Positions 1 to 10,749 are shown, counted from the first letter of the stretch. The stretch is 64,000 bases of DNA from Medicago truncatula (GCF_003473485.1 NC_053045.1:3560501-3624500); one strand, 5' to 3'. Numbers and translations are program-made. The notes: generated from the sequence alone by a model not told the origin.

Positions 1-125
1 CAAAAGATTAAATTCTTGTTAGGCTCATTTAGATGAAGGTATTGAAGTGTCAAGGAATGCATTTAATTCTTTTGACACTTGAATACCATCATTTAAACCA
101 AGTCTAACAAGAATTTAATCTTTTG
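1..125. other. Long imperfect foldback, MIRNA- or MITE-like
   Basis: The first 22 bases are the exact reverse complement of the last 22 (104-125), and pairing continues to about base 53 with a few scattered mismatches, leaving a loop near 55-70. Stem length and evenly spaced mismatches resemble a plant microRNA precursor, but I recognise no mature sequence, and a small MITE looks similar. It may be cut by the window edge. Its apical part resembles that of the foldback at 293-446. Confidence 0.5.
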
Positions 126-292
126 AATGAAATAATAAAACTTCCAGATGAACGCTTGAGAGCTGCTGTTTAGCAAGTCCGAATTTCCATTTCAAAGGTA
201 AGACAATTGTTGTAGTTTGAAGGTGCAACCCGAATGTAATGTAATTTAATACTAAATTTTTCTACCCAAAAGTTTTGTTGTTCATTTCAAAA

Positions 293-446
293 CAACATGT
301 ATTATGCCGAATCAACTATGTAAGTTATGATATCGAATTCCTTCATATAAGATGAGTGTCACGGAATGCACCTCATTCTTTATGTGATGACTCGTCTTTT
401 ATGAAGGAATTTGATGTGATAACATATATAGTTGATATACATGTTG
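293..446. other. Second foldback related to 1-125
   Basis: The arms CAACATGTAT (293-302) and its complement (437-446) enclose a stem of about 60 bp containing ATTCCTTCAT and ATGAAGGAAT, with small internal loops. The apical region carries GTGTCACGGAATGCA, close to GTGTCAAGGAATGCA at 47-61 of the first foldback, so the two are probably duplicates of one hairpin unit. No coding potential is seen. It could be a MIRNA pair or two MITE copies. Confidence 0.5.
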
Positions 447-465
447 TTTATGTAATGTAATGTAA

Positions 466-660
466 CTTTTATTCGAATTTATTCAATACGCAGCTTTATT
501 CGAATTCACGCTGAGTTTAATTAGGTTTTTTTTCGATTTTTTTTAATACGCAACTTTATTCGAATTTATTCAATACACAATTTTTATTCGAATTCACGCT
601 GAATTTATTTCAATTTAATTGTTTACTTTATTCGAATTTATTAATTCAATACGCAATCAT
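466..660. repeat. Degenerate AT-rich tandem repeat
   Basis: Two and a half diverged copies of a unit of about 85-105 bp built around TTATTCGAATTTATTCAATA and ATTCGAATTCACGCTGA (about 470-520, 555-606, 630-656). It has no open frame and no recognised family. Confidence 0.6.
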
Positions 661-749
661 AAAATAAATGCAATAATTAACAAAAATAAAGAAACAAAAA
701 TAATAGATATAAAATATCATTTTATTAATATAATTCTTATTACATTTAC

Positions 750-914
750 AATGAGGTAAAACTAAATATGCGGAAGAAAAAAAACCACCAGAAAACCTAC
801 CTTTCGATGGTAAAACTAAAAGAAAACCAGCATTCCCGTGGTAAAACTAAAAGAAATCCACAAAAAAACCAGCCTTCCTGGGGTAAAACTAAATCTGCAC
901 ATTTAGTTTTACCC
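750..914. repeat. GGTAAAACTAAA repeats ending in a hairpin
   Basis: The motif GGTAAAACTAAA occurs four times between about 752 and 893, spaced 40-56 bp, with CCAGCATTCCCGT-like spacers. The last copy (881-894) is followed by its exact complement (901-914), giving a 14-bp stem with a 6-nt loop. The short open frame here is only a translation of the repeat. From 915 to 1245 I see nothing assignable. Confidence 0.6.
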
Positions 915-1245
915 AATCAGCTTCTTTTTTTCCCAAGAAAGCTGCTAACTAATCATCTTTTTATCCCCAAAATTGATCTCTTTCTCTTTTTACACCAAAA
1001 TAAAGAAGGGAAAAAAGGAGATTCATAAGGGGGAGAGAGTGAGGAGGAGAGAGGGAATGTGAGATGGTGTGAGAAAACAAGGAAGTATTGAGGGGTATTT
1101 ATAGGTGGTTTAAGGTAACATAGCATTTAATGAGGTCAAAAAACGTGAAAAAACTAAAAAAAAAAACGTGTATAAACCATTGATCACCGTCCAAAAAACA
1201 TGTGTTTTTGAGCTCAAACCACCGACCTGAAGGTGACAAAAACAC

Positions 1246-1272
1246 GGGGGGGGGGGGGGGGGGGGGGGGGGG
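1246..1272 (+). repeat. Homopolymer tract of 27 G
   Basis: An uninterrupted run of 27 guanines, very rare in AT-rich plant DNA. Runs like this form G-quadruplexes and are error-prone in cloning and sequencing, so the exact length is uncertain. It lies at the apparent distal edge of the copia-type LTR on the minus strand. Confidence 0.9.
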
Positions 1273-2443
1273 TCTTCGTTTTCTCCTAAGCTAAAAACAC
1301 TAATCAGAAGCAAATAGAATTATGCTTCTGAAGTAATTTTCAGAACTAGATTGCAGCGGATAAAAATAGAGAGAGAGAAGGAAGAAAGACACAAAACAAT
1401 TATACAGGTTCCTTCCACAAACCGAAAGTAGTCATGTCCCTCTTGCACTTCCAAGGAGAGTTTACTAAAATGTAATATCTGATTACAATTGCTCACTGCT
1501 AAACTTAGCAAGAGACTTCAAATGCTCAAGCATAACTGCAAGAGACTTCTAAATTCAAATAGAATTAAAAAGAAAATGTTTGAGGTTGAACACTTGATAT
1601 ACAATCAGTGGTGTTCACAATACAAATCAGATACAGACTCTTAAGACTCTAGAATTTCTAAGATAAGAAAGTTGTTAAGAAATTCTAAGTGAACTTTTGA
1701 TTGCAGAACAATTTTAGCAGAGTTTTGGCACTTGTAAATTGTTGTCGAGTCTTGTCATTCTCTAAGTCTTCACTCCTTTATATAGAGGTGTGAAAGAGAC
1801 GTTGTGAATTGCCAGCACATCAAAATAAGAGTCGTTTGAAGCTTTGATCAATCACCAATGATCCTTAGCCTGATATGATTATTGTCCTATGAAGGATCAA
1901 TTTCAAATCCATTCCATGTATGTAGGAACATTGTTGCAGGCAGAGCTGTTATCCTTGTCTTGTAGCAGAGACACAAACTGAGTAGTGGAGATAGTGGTTG
2001 TACACTTCGTACAATTGTACTATGTCAACGCTCTTCAAAGAACTAGCATCCAATGCTTTCAAATCCTTTCAAAATAGTCGTTGCTTCACTTTTTCAGTTT
2101 TCTGCAATGCTTAGACGATATTTAATCCATTGAACAACTTTTGAAGATTTAAGTCTTGCATCTCCTGATGAACTATAGCTTCTAGTGATCTTCAACTTCT
2201 GATAAACTTGCTTCTGATGAACTTCAGCTTTTGATAAACTTGCTTCTGATGACGTCATCACTTTAGGAGCACTTTATCTTCATGAGCACTTTGACTTCAG
2301 GAGCAGTTCTCTTCAGACGCTTTAAGCTTCCTTTTTGTTGATTCCTTTGCTCTCTTTTGTTCTTCCAGAACCTAATAATGATCTCAACTTTTTGTCTATG
2401 GTCCTGTACACTTGAACAAATATTAACATATCCAATTGACAAT

Positions 2444-4671
2444 TGTCGCACCATTTTTCGGAGGTCAAGGCCATTTGACTAGCGTTTGACTCACTTTTTA
2501 TATCACGACCGAACAAATTTTTTTTTTAAGGGGAAAACGTTCCAAACAACCCATTTTGAAAAGATTCAAGGTTCGGGGGTTGGTTATATTTAGGGAAGGT
2601 ATTAGCAACCTAAATATGCGTAGTACTCTACGAGAACCTCTTGATTTTATTTAACTTTTTGTGCTTAAACTTGCTTGCTTTTAAAGAGATGAAAATGGAA
2701 TTGAATGATGAGTTGAAAAAGAAAAGAAAATTGATTTTTATTGAAGAGGAAAAAAGAAAAATGTTTTTTTTAGTTGATTTGGAAGGACAAGATCCTCTGC
2801 CTACGTACCCGTGAGGGATCAAAACATCGTAGTTCGGGGTAGAAATTGACGTTTGATTTGTTTTTGTATTTTTTTAATTAGTTTTGAAAAAGGTTTTGAA
2901 ATAAAAAGCCAAGTGGCAAATGAGAATTGATTTGTGTTTTTTAGATTGAAAGAAATTGACTTGAAGTTGAATTAGAATTGATTTGAAATTTGATTAAGAA
3001 AACTAAAATAAAAAGACGGTCACTTGATTTAAGATCAAGGTTTATTGTGAAAAGTTCTTTTTATGAATTTTTGATATTTGAATGTTTTTGTTGTTTTTGA
3101 ATAATAACTGAAAATTAAACTAATAGAGCAATAAAAAATAAAAGTGTGTGGGTGTGAAGAAAAGATTGTTAGTTCAACAATATAAATAGTATTTAATATA
3201 TGTAGGACCAGAATATTCTGGAGAATGATTAAATTAAACAAAAATATAATATTAACAGTTAATTTAGGACCAGAGCACTCTGGATTAATTTAATTAACAA
3301 TGACCAGAGCACTCTGTATTAATTTAATTAACAAGGACCAGATTGTTCTGGAGAATAATTAAATTAAACAAAAATATAATATTAACAGTTAATATAGGAC
3401 CATAACACTCTGGATTAATTTAATTAACAAGGACCAGATTATTCTGAAGAATAATTAAATTAAACAAAAATATAATATTAAAAGTTAATTTAGGACCAGA
3501 GCACTCTGGATTAACAGATAGAGAGAGAATTAAAATGCATGAAAAAGAAATAATAAAAAAAAGAAATGAGATGCTGGGGGGTAAGCAAGAAATAAAGGGG
3601 GTGCAGGAATTAGAAGAAAGACAGATTGGGCTTAGGGAACAAATCTCGGCCGTTAATTTGATCAACGGCCTTGATTGGATCTGTTGAAGAAGAGGGGTAT
3701 AAATACCCATTTCTCTCTTTTTCCTTCATTTCTTTTATTCTTCTCTCTCTTCACTCTCTCTTTCTTTCACGTATTCTCTCTTTTCTCTCTTCTTATCTTC
3801 TCCTTCTTTCTTTTTTTCTGATGAAGTTTCCGGTGAGTGTTGAAGAACACCACCGTGAAACTCAGTTTCCGGCGCGGTGGCCGGCGAGTTGTCGCGGCGG
3901 CGCCACCGTGCCGGTAAAAAAAACTCCCCTTTTTAAAAAAAAAACGTTTTTAAAGACCTCTTCTTCTTCTCTTTTTGATTCTAGGTTCAAAACTTCTAAA
4001 ACAACCACTGTTTATCCTAGATCTAGAAAGAAAAAGAAAAATCTTTATACCTCTTTTACTTTGGATCTTGGTTCGATGGTTGTGGTGGTTTGGTGTTGGA
4101 TTTTGGTTGCTGGTTCTTGGTTAAAACATTGTGCGGAAATGATGATGAAAAATTGTGTTGTATTGATTCAGAAAACGATTGTGGTGCTATGTGATTTGCA
4201 GGTTTTGCAATTGAAATTCTGTGTTTTTTGTTGTGCTTGTAATGTCATATTTATAGAGCTTGGGATTAAGACAATTTTGTTGCTTGGAGAGGAACATGAC
4301 AGGCTGTTTTGTGCCTTGGAGAGGAAGCATGAGGCTTTGTGCCGTTTATTTGCATATTATCGGACGACATTTTAGTTTTATGGATATTAAAATAAACAAT
4401 AATAAAAGTAATAAATTAAAAATAGAAGGGCCAAAATAAAACAAAATGAGGTAAAAAGATAAAAACTTAAAACATATTTAAAATTAATAAAAGATGGAAA
4501 TTAATATTAAATGAAAAAAATGAAAATTGAGTGAAGAGGGCCCTACTCGGAATCAAATATGAGGTATTTTAAAATATATTTCTGTCGAATGTTTTGCTCG
4601 AAAGGTTGAGATCGGTCAGAGTTAAATGACACGTGTTGGTGCTGTCTTAGGTCAAAAATTGGGGTATGACA
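2444..4671 (-). mobile_element. Gypsy solo LTR (Ogre/Tat-like) with 5-bp TSD
   Basis: A TG...CA-bounded segment of 2228 bp, flanked on both sides by ACAAT (2439-2443 and 4672-4676). Minus-strand ends are TGTCATACCCC and GGTGCGACA. A second LTR of the same family lies at 46009-48029 in the other orientation, and a piece at 30713-31083. It has the block GGTTCGGGGGTTGG (2570-2583) and a GC-rich patch (3865-3915), both matched in the second copy. No gag-pol adjoins it, so it is a solo LTR from recombination. The clean duplication suggests moderate age. Confidence 0.85.
3207..3512. repeat. Tandem repeat within the gypsy LTR
   Basis: The unit, about 125-130 bp, contains GGACCAGAGCACTCTGG or a variant plus an AT-rich stretch (AATTAAATTAAAC, ATAATATTAACAGTTAAT) and is present about 2.5 times. 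CCAGA...TCTGG makes each unit partly palindromic. Such U3 tandem repeats are common in plant LTRs. Confidence 0.7.
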
Positions 4672-4744
4672 ACAATTTTTAATACCTTGTTATGATCAAA
4701 ATTCTTAAAGGGTAATGTTAAACACATTTTGTTCCAACATGACA

Positions 4745-5096
4745 ACCTGCGTGAGTTAACCTACGCGCCGGCTAATGGTGCGTGACTTAAGTGCAGAGTT
4801 ATAAGGTCCATGAGTTAAGTGACACTGCGTGACTTAATTCACGCAAATGTATAATTAAAAATTCAGTTTGGCGCAAGCAAAATGTGTTTGGAGAAGAGCA
4901 GAATTCGAAAAGTTAAAGGAAAAAATAAAAGAAAGATCCGAGCCCATTGGACTAACCAAAGCCTAAAAGCCCACAATGTCTAAACTGTCTTGTTCATAAA
5001 GAAAAGAGTAAACAAAAGGAGAGCTTGAGTAGTCTCGCCGATCACAAAATCTCGCCGATCACAAAATCAAAGTCAAAATCAAAATCAAAATCGGAG
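4745..5096 (+). promoter_or_regulatory. Upstream region and 5' leader of the PAF-like gene
   Basis: Short repeats of GCGTGAGTTAA / GCGTGACTTAA occur at 4749-4850. GCCCA-type site II elements lie at about 4940-4945 and 4970-4975; these are frequent in promoters of proteasome and translation genes. TCTCGCCGATCACAAAA is duplicated directly at 5033-5066, followed by a (CAAAAT)n-like stretch and the leader end ATCGGAG before ATG 5097. Confidence 0.45.
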
Positions 5097-5148
5097 ATGT
5101 ATAGAAATCAATACGCGGGAGACGCCATGGAAGCAGTTAAGCAAGTTT

Positions 5149-6300
5149 AGCAGCAACAGATCTCCGATCCAAAACTCACGTGGTTCCCGCGTGTGTTAAC
5201 AAAGCCAATTCCGAATTATCTTCTCGTCAGAAGAAGATCTCGGAGATGTTTAGAAATCAATACCATACCGACGTAGCAACATGGTCACCGGCGGGAGGAC
5301 ACTTCCAGGTGGAATACGCCATGGAAGCGGAATACGCCATGGAAGCGGAATACGCCATGGAAGCAGTTAAGCAAGGTCCAGCAGCAACAGATCTCCGATC
5401 CAAAACTCACGTGGTTCCCGCGTGTGTTAACAAAGCCAATTCCGAATTATCTTCTCGTCAGAAGAAGATCTCGGAGATGTTTAGAAATCAATACCATACC
5501 GACATAGCAACATGGTCACCGGCGGGAGGACACTTCCAGGTGGAATACGCCATGGAAGCGGAATACGCCATGGAAGCGGAATACGCCATGGAAGCAGTTA
5601 AGCAAGGTCCAGCAGCAACAGATCTCCGATCCAAAACTCACGTGGTTCCCGCGTGTGTTAACAAAGCCAATTCCGAATTATCTTCTCGTCAGAAGAAGAT
5701 CTCGGAGATGTTTAGAAATCAATACCATACCGACATAGCAACATGGTCACCGGCGGGAGGACACTTCCAGGTGGAATACGCCATGGAAGCGGAATACGCC
5801 ATGGAAGCGGAATACGCCATGGAAGCAGTTAAGCAAGGTCCAGCAGCAACAGATCTCCGATCCAAAACTCACGTGGTTCCCGCGTGTGTTAACAAAGCCA
5901 ATTCCGAATTATCTTCTCGTCAGAAGAAGATCTCGGAGATGTTTAGAAATCAATACCATACCGACATAGCAACATGGTCACCGGCGGGAGGACACTTCCA
6001 GGTGGAATACGCCATGGAAGCGGAATACGCCATGGAAGCAGTTAAGCAAGGTCCAGCAGCAACAGATCTCCGATCCAAAACTCACGTGGTTCCCGCGTGT
6101 GTTAACAAAGCCAATTCCGAATTATCTTCTCGTCAGAAGAAGATATCGGAGATGTTTAGAAATCAATACCATACCGACGTAGCACCATGGAAGTGGAATA
6201 CGCCATGGAAGCGGAATACGCCATGGAAGCAGTTAAGCAAGGTCCAGCAGCAACAGATCTCCGATCAAAAACTCACTCAGCAGCAATAGGTCTCCGATCC
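5149..6300 (+). repeat. Higher-order exon repeat: 231-bp units with nested 18-bp units
   Basis: Start codons in identical context fall at 5246, 5477, 5708, 5939 and 6152, giving periods of 231, 231, 231 and 213 bp. Each unit fuses the last bases of the leader (CGGAG before ATG) to the end of codon ~60 (KKI), so junctions read ...[12 protein letters not shown]... and 77 codons stay in frame. Within a unit the 18-mer GAATACGCCATGGAAGCG (EYAMEA) occurs three times in units 1-3 and twice in units 4 and 5; loss of one 18-mer explains the 213-bp period. Units 2-4 look identical, while units 1 and 5 differ at a few bases and unit 5 has an internal deletion. All five array units read VVPACV where the body has VVLACV, so they descend from one variant copy. 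Confidence 0.95.
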
Positions 6301-7497
6301 AAAACTCACGTGGTTCTCGCGTGTGTTAACAAAGCCAATTCCGAATTATATTATCATCAGACGAAGATCTTCAAGATTGATGATCACATTGGGGTCGCCA
6401 TCGCTGGACATGGCCGTGTTCTTTCGCGGTACATGAGATCTGAATGCGTTAACTATAATTACACTTATGAATCTCCGCTTCCCGTTGGTCGTCTCGTTGT
6501 TCAGCTCGCCAATAAGGCTCAGGTTAGGTTACTCTCCGTTTTCCGTTTTTACCTCTGTTCGAATTATTAGAACTAGAACACTGCCGCACGGGTCTTTTAG
6601 AGTTGAATGTTATAATATTTTGACACGACTCGCATTGATGGTCAAATTTGGATTAGCATATGAGAGCTTCTCAATTAAAATACGTTTATTATTGTTCACC
6701 TGTGAAATAATCTTTGCACTTCCATCGTGTTTTTCAAGAAGATAAACAAGAGAATTTTCTAAAAAATTGAGATGCAGAAGACCCAGAAGTATATAAATGT
6801 GTGTGGAGAAGTTTGTTCAAACATAAAGACATCACTTTTGAGCTGTTATTTGTCATTACCTATTTTGTATACTTAATATGGAAGTAGAGAGACTGATGTG
6901 CAATATCTTTTCTTTCTTCACATAGTTTCATGCTTTCTATTTTCTAAACTTTGCTCAAGTGTAAATGTTGTGTTGATAGTGGAACTGTTTGTTGATTAAG
7001 ATATTTTATAATTCATGTGATAGAGACGGAGTTAGACTATGGTGTAGTTATTCAAATTGGGACTAATTTATGCACCCTAATTAATGTCAACGGAACTGCG
7101 TACTGATTTGTTACGATCCATTATGGATGTTCTAGGGGTGGACCTCATATTAATGGGAAAGTGAACTTTGATATCTTTACTTGCATTCTCTGTGGAGGCT
7201 TTGTAGGGGTGGACCTCATTGTAGTGGTCTATTGACTCTATAGGTATTCAATAAATTGCTGTGGCCTTTGTCGTGAGAGGCTGTTGGTTCAATTTCTTAT
7301 TGAAACTTCAACAGCTCATAACACAATTGATGCATGCTTAGAGAAATCCTGAAGGGTGCTAATATTTTTGTTCAAAACTTCATGTTATGCATCTCATTGT
7401 TGTTTTAGTTATTATCTCGTGTAAATCTACGCTGATGTGGCTGTCTTATGGTGTGAAGTGGAACACAAATTATTGTTCTTTTGATTCAATATAACTT

Positions 7498-7619
7498 GCT
7501 TGTAGAATAACTGGCTGAATAGGGTTCAGTTAATCTTGTGATTTGAAGTAATCAAATAGCTTGTAGAATAACTGTCTGAATAGGGTTCAGTTAATCTTGT
7601 GATTTGAAGTAATCAAATA
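7498..7619 (+). repeat. 61-bp tandem duplication in the PAF intron
   Basis: GCTTGTAGAATAACT at 7498 recurs at 7559, and the 61-bp copies differ at one visible base (GGCTG versus GTCTG). The rest of the 1496-bp intron is AT-rich and featureless. Confidence 0.9.
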
Positions 7620-8513
7620 AACAAGAAATCTGATTTGACTTTACTCTTATTGGGTTTAATGATATTTCAGTTGATAGAGTTGCAACATAAAGTGTTAACA
7701 ACACTTTTGGAAGGACCCCTCCCCTATTTTTGCTGTTTTTATATATAGTTAGTTACCATATGTGAACCTGATCTATTTAATTCATTCAATAAACTAAAAC
7801 ATTTGGTTAGTTAATCAAATGGTCTGCATTAATTTTATGATATATGTTTAAAATTGTGTTTTATTAATAGAAAGTTGGATAGGGTTATGGGGGGAAAAGT
7901 TTGTGTTTCTATTTTATCTTGCATATTACATGGAAAAGAATAAGGATTATCTGCAAAATTTATTAGAACTGAAATCTCTCTTGCTCACCAGTATTTATGA
8001 TGTAATTTTGAGTGGCAGGTTTGCACTCAGCGGTCATGGAAGCGTCCTTATGGCGTTGGTCTTCTTGTAGCTGGATTAGATGAATCAGAGGCTCACCTCT
8101 ATTACAACTGCCCAAGCGGAAACTATTTTGAATATCAGGCAGTTGCAATTGATTCACGCTCACAAGCTGCAAAGACATATTTGGAACGCAAATTTAACAA
8201 CTTCACAGCCTCCTCCCGGGAAGATCTGATCAAGGATGCACTCATTGCAACTAGGGAGTCCTTGCAAGGTGAAGAGCTCAGGAGCTCCGTATGCACCATT
8301 GCTGTGGTTGGAGTTGATGAGCCATTCCACATTTTGGATCAAGAAACTGTTCAACAATTGATTGATACTTTTGAGATTGTGAGGGAGGAAGAAGCTGCAC
8401 CTGCTGAACCTGAGGCTGCAGCTGAGCAGGATGCTGCCACGGATCAGGCTTCTGGTCCAGATCAAGGTGGTGCCCGAAACCAAGACCAAGGTGGTTCTCC
8501 AATGGGCATTTGA

Positions 8514-8930
8514 TAATTTAAGATCCAGTACTTGAGGTGTTAAAAACTGTTATCTGAAAATGAATAGGTTTAATGTTGAGTGTGTCATGGGAGAAGATAT
8601 CTCTATGATGTATTTTCTTTGCTTAATCTTGTTTGTTTCTGAAATTCATCCATGGCTGATCATTGTGAACGTTTTAGTTGATAGACCTGAACCTACTATT
8701 TACAATTTTCTCTATGATACTATTTACTGAAATTCTGGATAAAAATGTTGAGTGATGGGGTTGAGTCTAGTGTGCTACAAATATTTCTTATTTCTTAATA
8801 TAAACATCGGGTATCCTTAGGTACATTGTTTCGATGTTTTCATATATTGTTATATTGGCACTGTTTATTTGAATTGATTTGAGGTAGGATGCACTAGCTA
8901 TTTGAGGTGAGTCTTTATAAAGGGGATTAT
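8514..8930 (+). other. 3' flank of the PAF-like gene
   Basis: AT-rich sequence after the TGA, probably 3' UTR and downstream DNA. No other gene or repeat seen before the hAT element. Confidence 0.5.
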
Positions 8931-10080
8931 CTGTGAAGCTCGGATACGAGATACGATACGGATACGATATTGTACCGATACGTCGATATGGAAAAATTTT
9001 AAAAATCAAGATACGATATGGCTGAGATACGTTAATAAAAAAAATATATATAATTAAATGTACTATATAATTATAACCATTTTTTTTATTATGCAAGTAT
9101 ATTAACAAACACAAGAAACCATGCTCGCAGCACATTAATATAAATATAATATTGATGATTAAGAGAGTGGTCATTAGTCAATTACATACGCAATATATAC
9201 CAAAAAGAGCACAATAAGTGTTATACATCAATGCTACACTATATCCAAAAGGAACTTGTTAGTGATATACTATATCGATCCAAAAAAGAATCACTATATC
9301 CAAAAAAAGAACACATCAGTACTAAGAGTTAACACTAGCAAGTAACTGACGTTTACATCTCCTCTCCTCCATTCCCATCATCAAGATACAAATCAACTTC
9401 CAAATCCGGTTCATCCAAGGACAACTTTGCTAACTCAATTCCAACACCATCAAGCGGTTCATGCGCATCTCCACTAATGTCCCACATTCTTGATTGTCCT
9501 TTCTTATATCCACCTTCTTTCCTTGACTATAGTCGAAGATTAATATGCACATAAACCAAATCTTCTACCCTTTTTGGATCCATTTTGTTTCTTTTCAAAG
9601 AATGGATAAAAGAGAAAGTACTCAAATTTCTCTCACAACAGGAGGAAAAACAAGGTTGCACAGGAAGCTTTAAAGCAAGCTTTTGGATAGTTCGACGGTG
9701 GCCAAAGTGGACGGCAACCACTTTGGAAGAAAAAGTTGAAACCCTAATTTCTTAGAAAGGGAAAGATGCAATTGTTTGTGTGGTGTGGTGTGGGTCGTAC
9801 TGACACCAAAGAAAGATAAAGGAAATGTATATATATTATAGTAATATAATGTTTTTACTCTTATTTTTTACACAACAAAAAAAAAACATAAATCAAAATA
9901 ATATAAAAAAACACAAGTATCCGTGCATATCGGATGTATCGGAAAGTATCGGATAATTATTTTTTTTTAAAATAAAATTTAATATTTGGATACTCTCCGG
10001 ATACGTATCGGGAAGATATCAGTGCAGGATACACAGGGGATACGGTACGTCATCCATTTTGAAGTATTGGGGCTTCACTG
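8931..10080 (-). mobile_element. Short hAT transposon, 8-bp TSD
   Basis: Flanked by GGGATTAT at 8923-8930 and 10081-10088. Ends are CTGTGAAGC and GCTTCACTG, inverted with one mismatch, a CAGTG-type hAT terminus. Both subterminal zones carry many GATACG/CGATAC words. At 1150 bp, with only a transposase remnant on the minus strand, it is a non-autonomous deletion derivative. Confidence 0.85.
9527..9721 (-). pseudogene. hAT transposase C-terminal dimerisation remnant
   Basis: The minus-strand frame reads LALKLPVQPCFSSCCERN, STFSFIHSLKRNKM and KRVEDLVYVHINLRL, the conserved hATC core (CERN, S.IHS..RN, DLVYVH.NLR). The DDE catalytic region and BED finger are absent, and no usable start codon precedes it. 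It is a vestige marking the family and orientation of the 1150-bp element. Confidence 0.8.
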
Positions 10081-10749
10081 GGGATTATAGAACAAAACTA
10101 TGGGTGTTTGAGTTGTGAATATTCAATGCATGTCTGTTAGTTTTTCCGTGCATGGTCTGTAAGAGGAGAATTGCTGTTCCCACTTGTTGTTTGGCTGAGA
10201 AATACAAGTAAATTACGCAAATACCCTTCGGCAGTTAACTGCCGAGGAATTTGAAATCCGGCTGCAGTTAACTGCCGAGGAAAATGTTTCATCCCCCTAC
10301 ACACTATTTTCTTCATCACCTTCATTTCCACCTCCATTCAATCCCAAAATCCATTTTTTTTTGATCAATTTTTGATCCAAAATCATTCAAGCATCAAGCA
10401 TAGGAGGTATCAACACACTATTGACGTAAAAAAACAGGTATTGTGCATTTTATTTGATTGATTTTTTGGGTGTTTTAGGGGTATCTACGTCAGTTACGTA
10501 GAACCCTGTCATGGGAATCCTCGGCAGTTAACTGCCGAGGAAAACTTCGGTCGTTTAGTGCCGAGGAAAACCTCAGTAGTTAGGTACCGAGGAACTCTCG
10601 GTGAAAAATTTCACCACGAAAAAATGGCAGCTACTGCCAGATTTTCAAAAAAAAATTCTTTTGTTTTTTTTGTTTTAATTCATTATGGCATTGATGTTTA
10701 TACATTACTTAGTTGTTAATTCATATTTATGTGTTGTTTAATTATAGTA

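Larger units (their letters stand above)
1280..4739 (-). mobile_element. Copia-type (SIRE/Maximus-like) LTR, split by a gypsy LTR
   Basis: Read on the minus strand it begins TGTTGGAACAAAATG at 4739 and runs into CTTCTGATGAA-rich repeats (2170-2260) and a TATA box (TATATAAAG, about 1776-1784) typical of SIRE/Maximus LTRs in legumes. Without the 2228-bp gypsy LTR inside it, about 1.2 kb remains. No internal coding region adjoins it, so it is probably a solo LTR fossil. The distal end near 1280 is uncertain: TGACA at 4740-4744 also occurs at 1234-1238, but does not directly adjoin a convincing LTR end. Confidence 0.5.
5097..8513 (+). pseudogene. PAF1: 20S proteasome subunit alpha-1 (PAF) paralogue with amplified exon 1
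   Basis: The alpha-1 subunit belongs to the outer rings of the 20S proteasome, where its N-terminal tail helps gate the chamber. The conserved body is clear: [49 protein letters not shown] in exon 1 (ends 6522), then a GT-AG intron (6523-8018) and exon 2 (8019-8513) opening [19 protein letters not shown] and ending in the family's Ala/Glu-rich tail. The normal family start at 5097 (MYRNQY) stops after 17 codons. Downstream the first exon is repeated five times (ATGs at 5246, 5477, 5708, 5939, 6152), but that frame closes at 6289, out of register with the body. The body frame can start only at ATG 6187, lacking the gating tail and beginning in EYAMEA. It also lacks about three residues in the AGLTADGR loop (here AGHGR) and has a partial repeat of LRSKTH. 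Probably a pseudogene; a tail-less alpha-1 is possible. Confidence 0.85.

Noticed and set aside
768-1028. 86-codon open frame, Lys/Asn/Gln-rich
   Set aside because: It is a translation of the GGTAAAACTAAA repeat; no homology, and the frame exists only because of the repeat.
3671-4375. 234-codon open frame
   Set aside because: Lies wholly within the gypsy solo LTR and opposite to its transcription; low-complexity Ser/Phe/Leu start, no domain.
1234-4744. TGACA pair as target duplication of the copia-type LTR
   Set aside because: The left copy does not adjoin a TG-type LTR end, so the match may be chance.
5180-6289. Repeat-bearing frame as an independent 369-residue gene
   Set aside because: It has no ATG at its head and is explained by amplified PAF exon 1; treated as part of that locus.
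5246-6300. CRISPR-like array
   Set aside because: Units are direct tandem copies without unique spacers in a plant gene.
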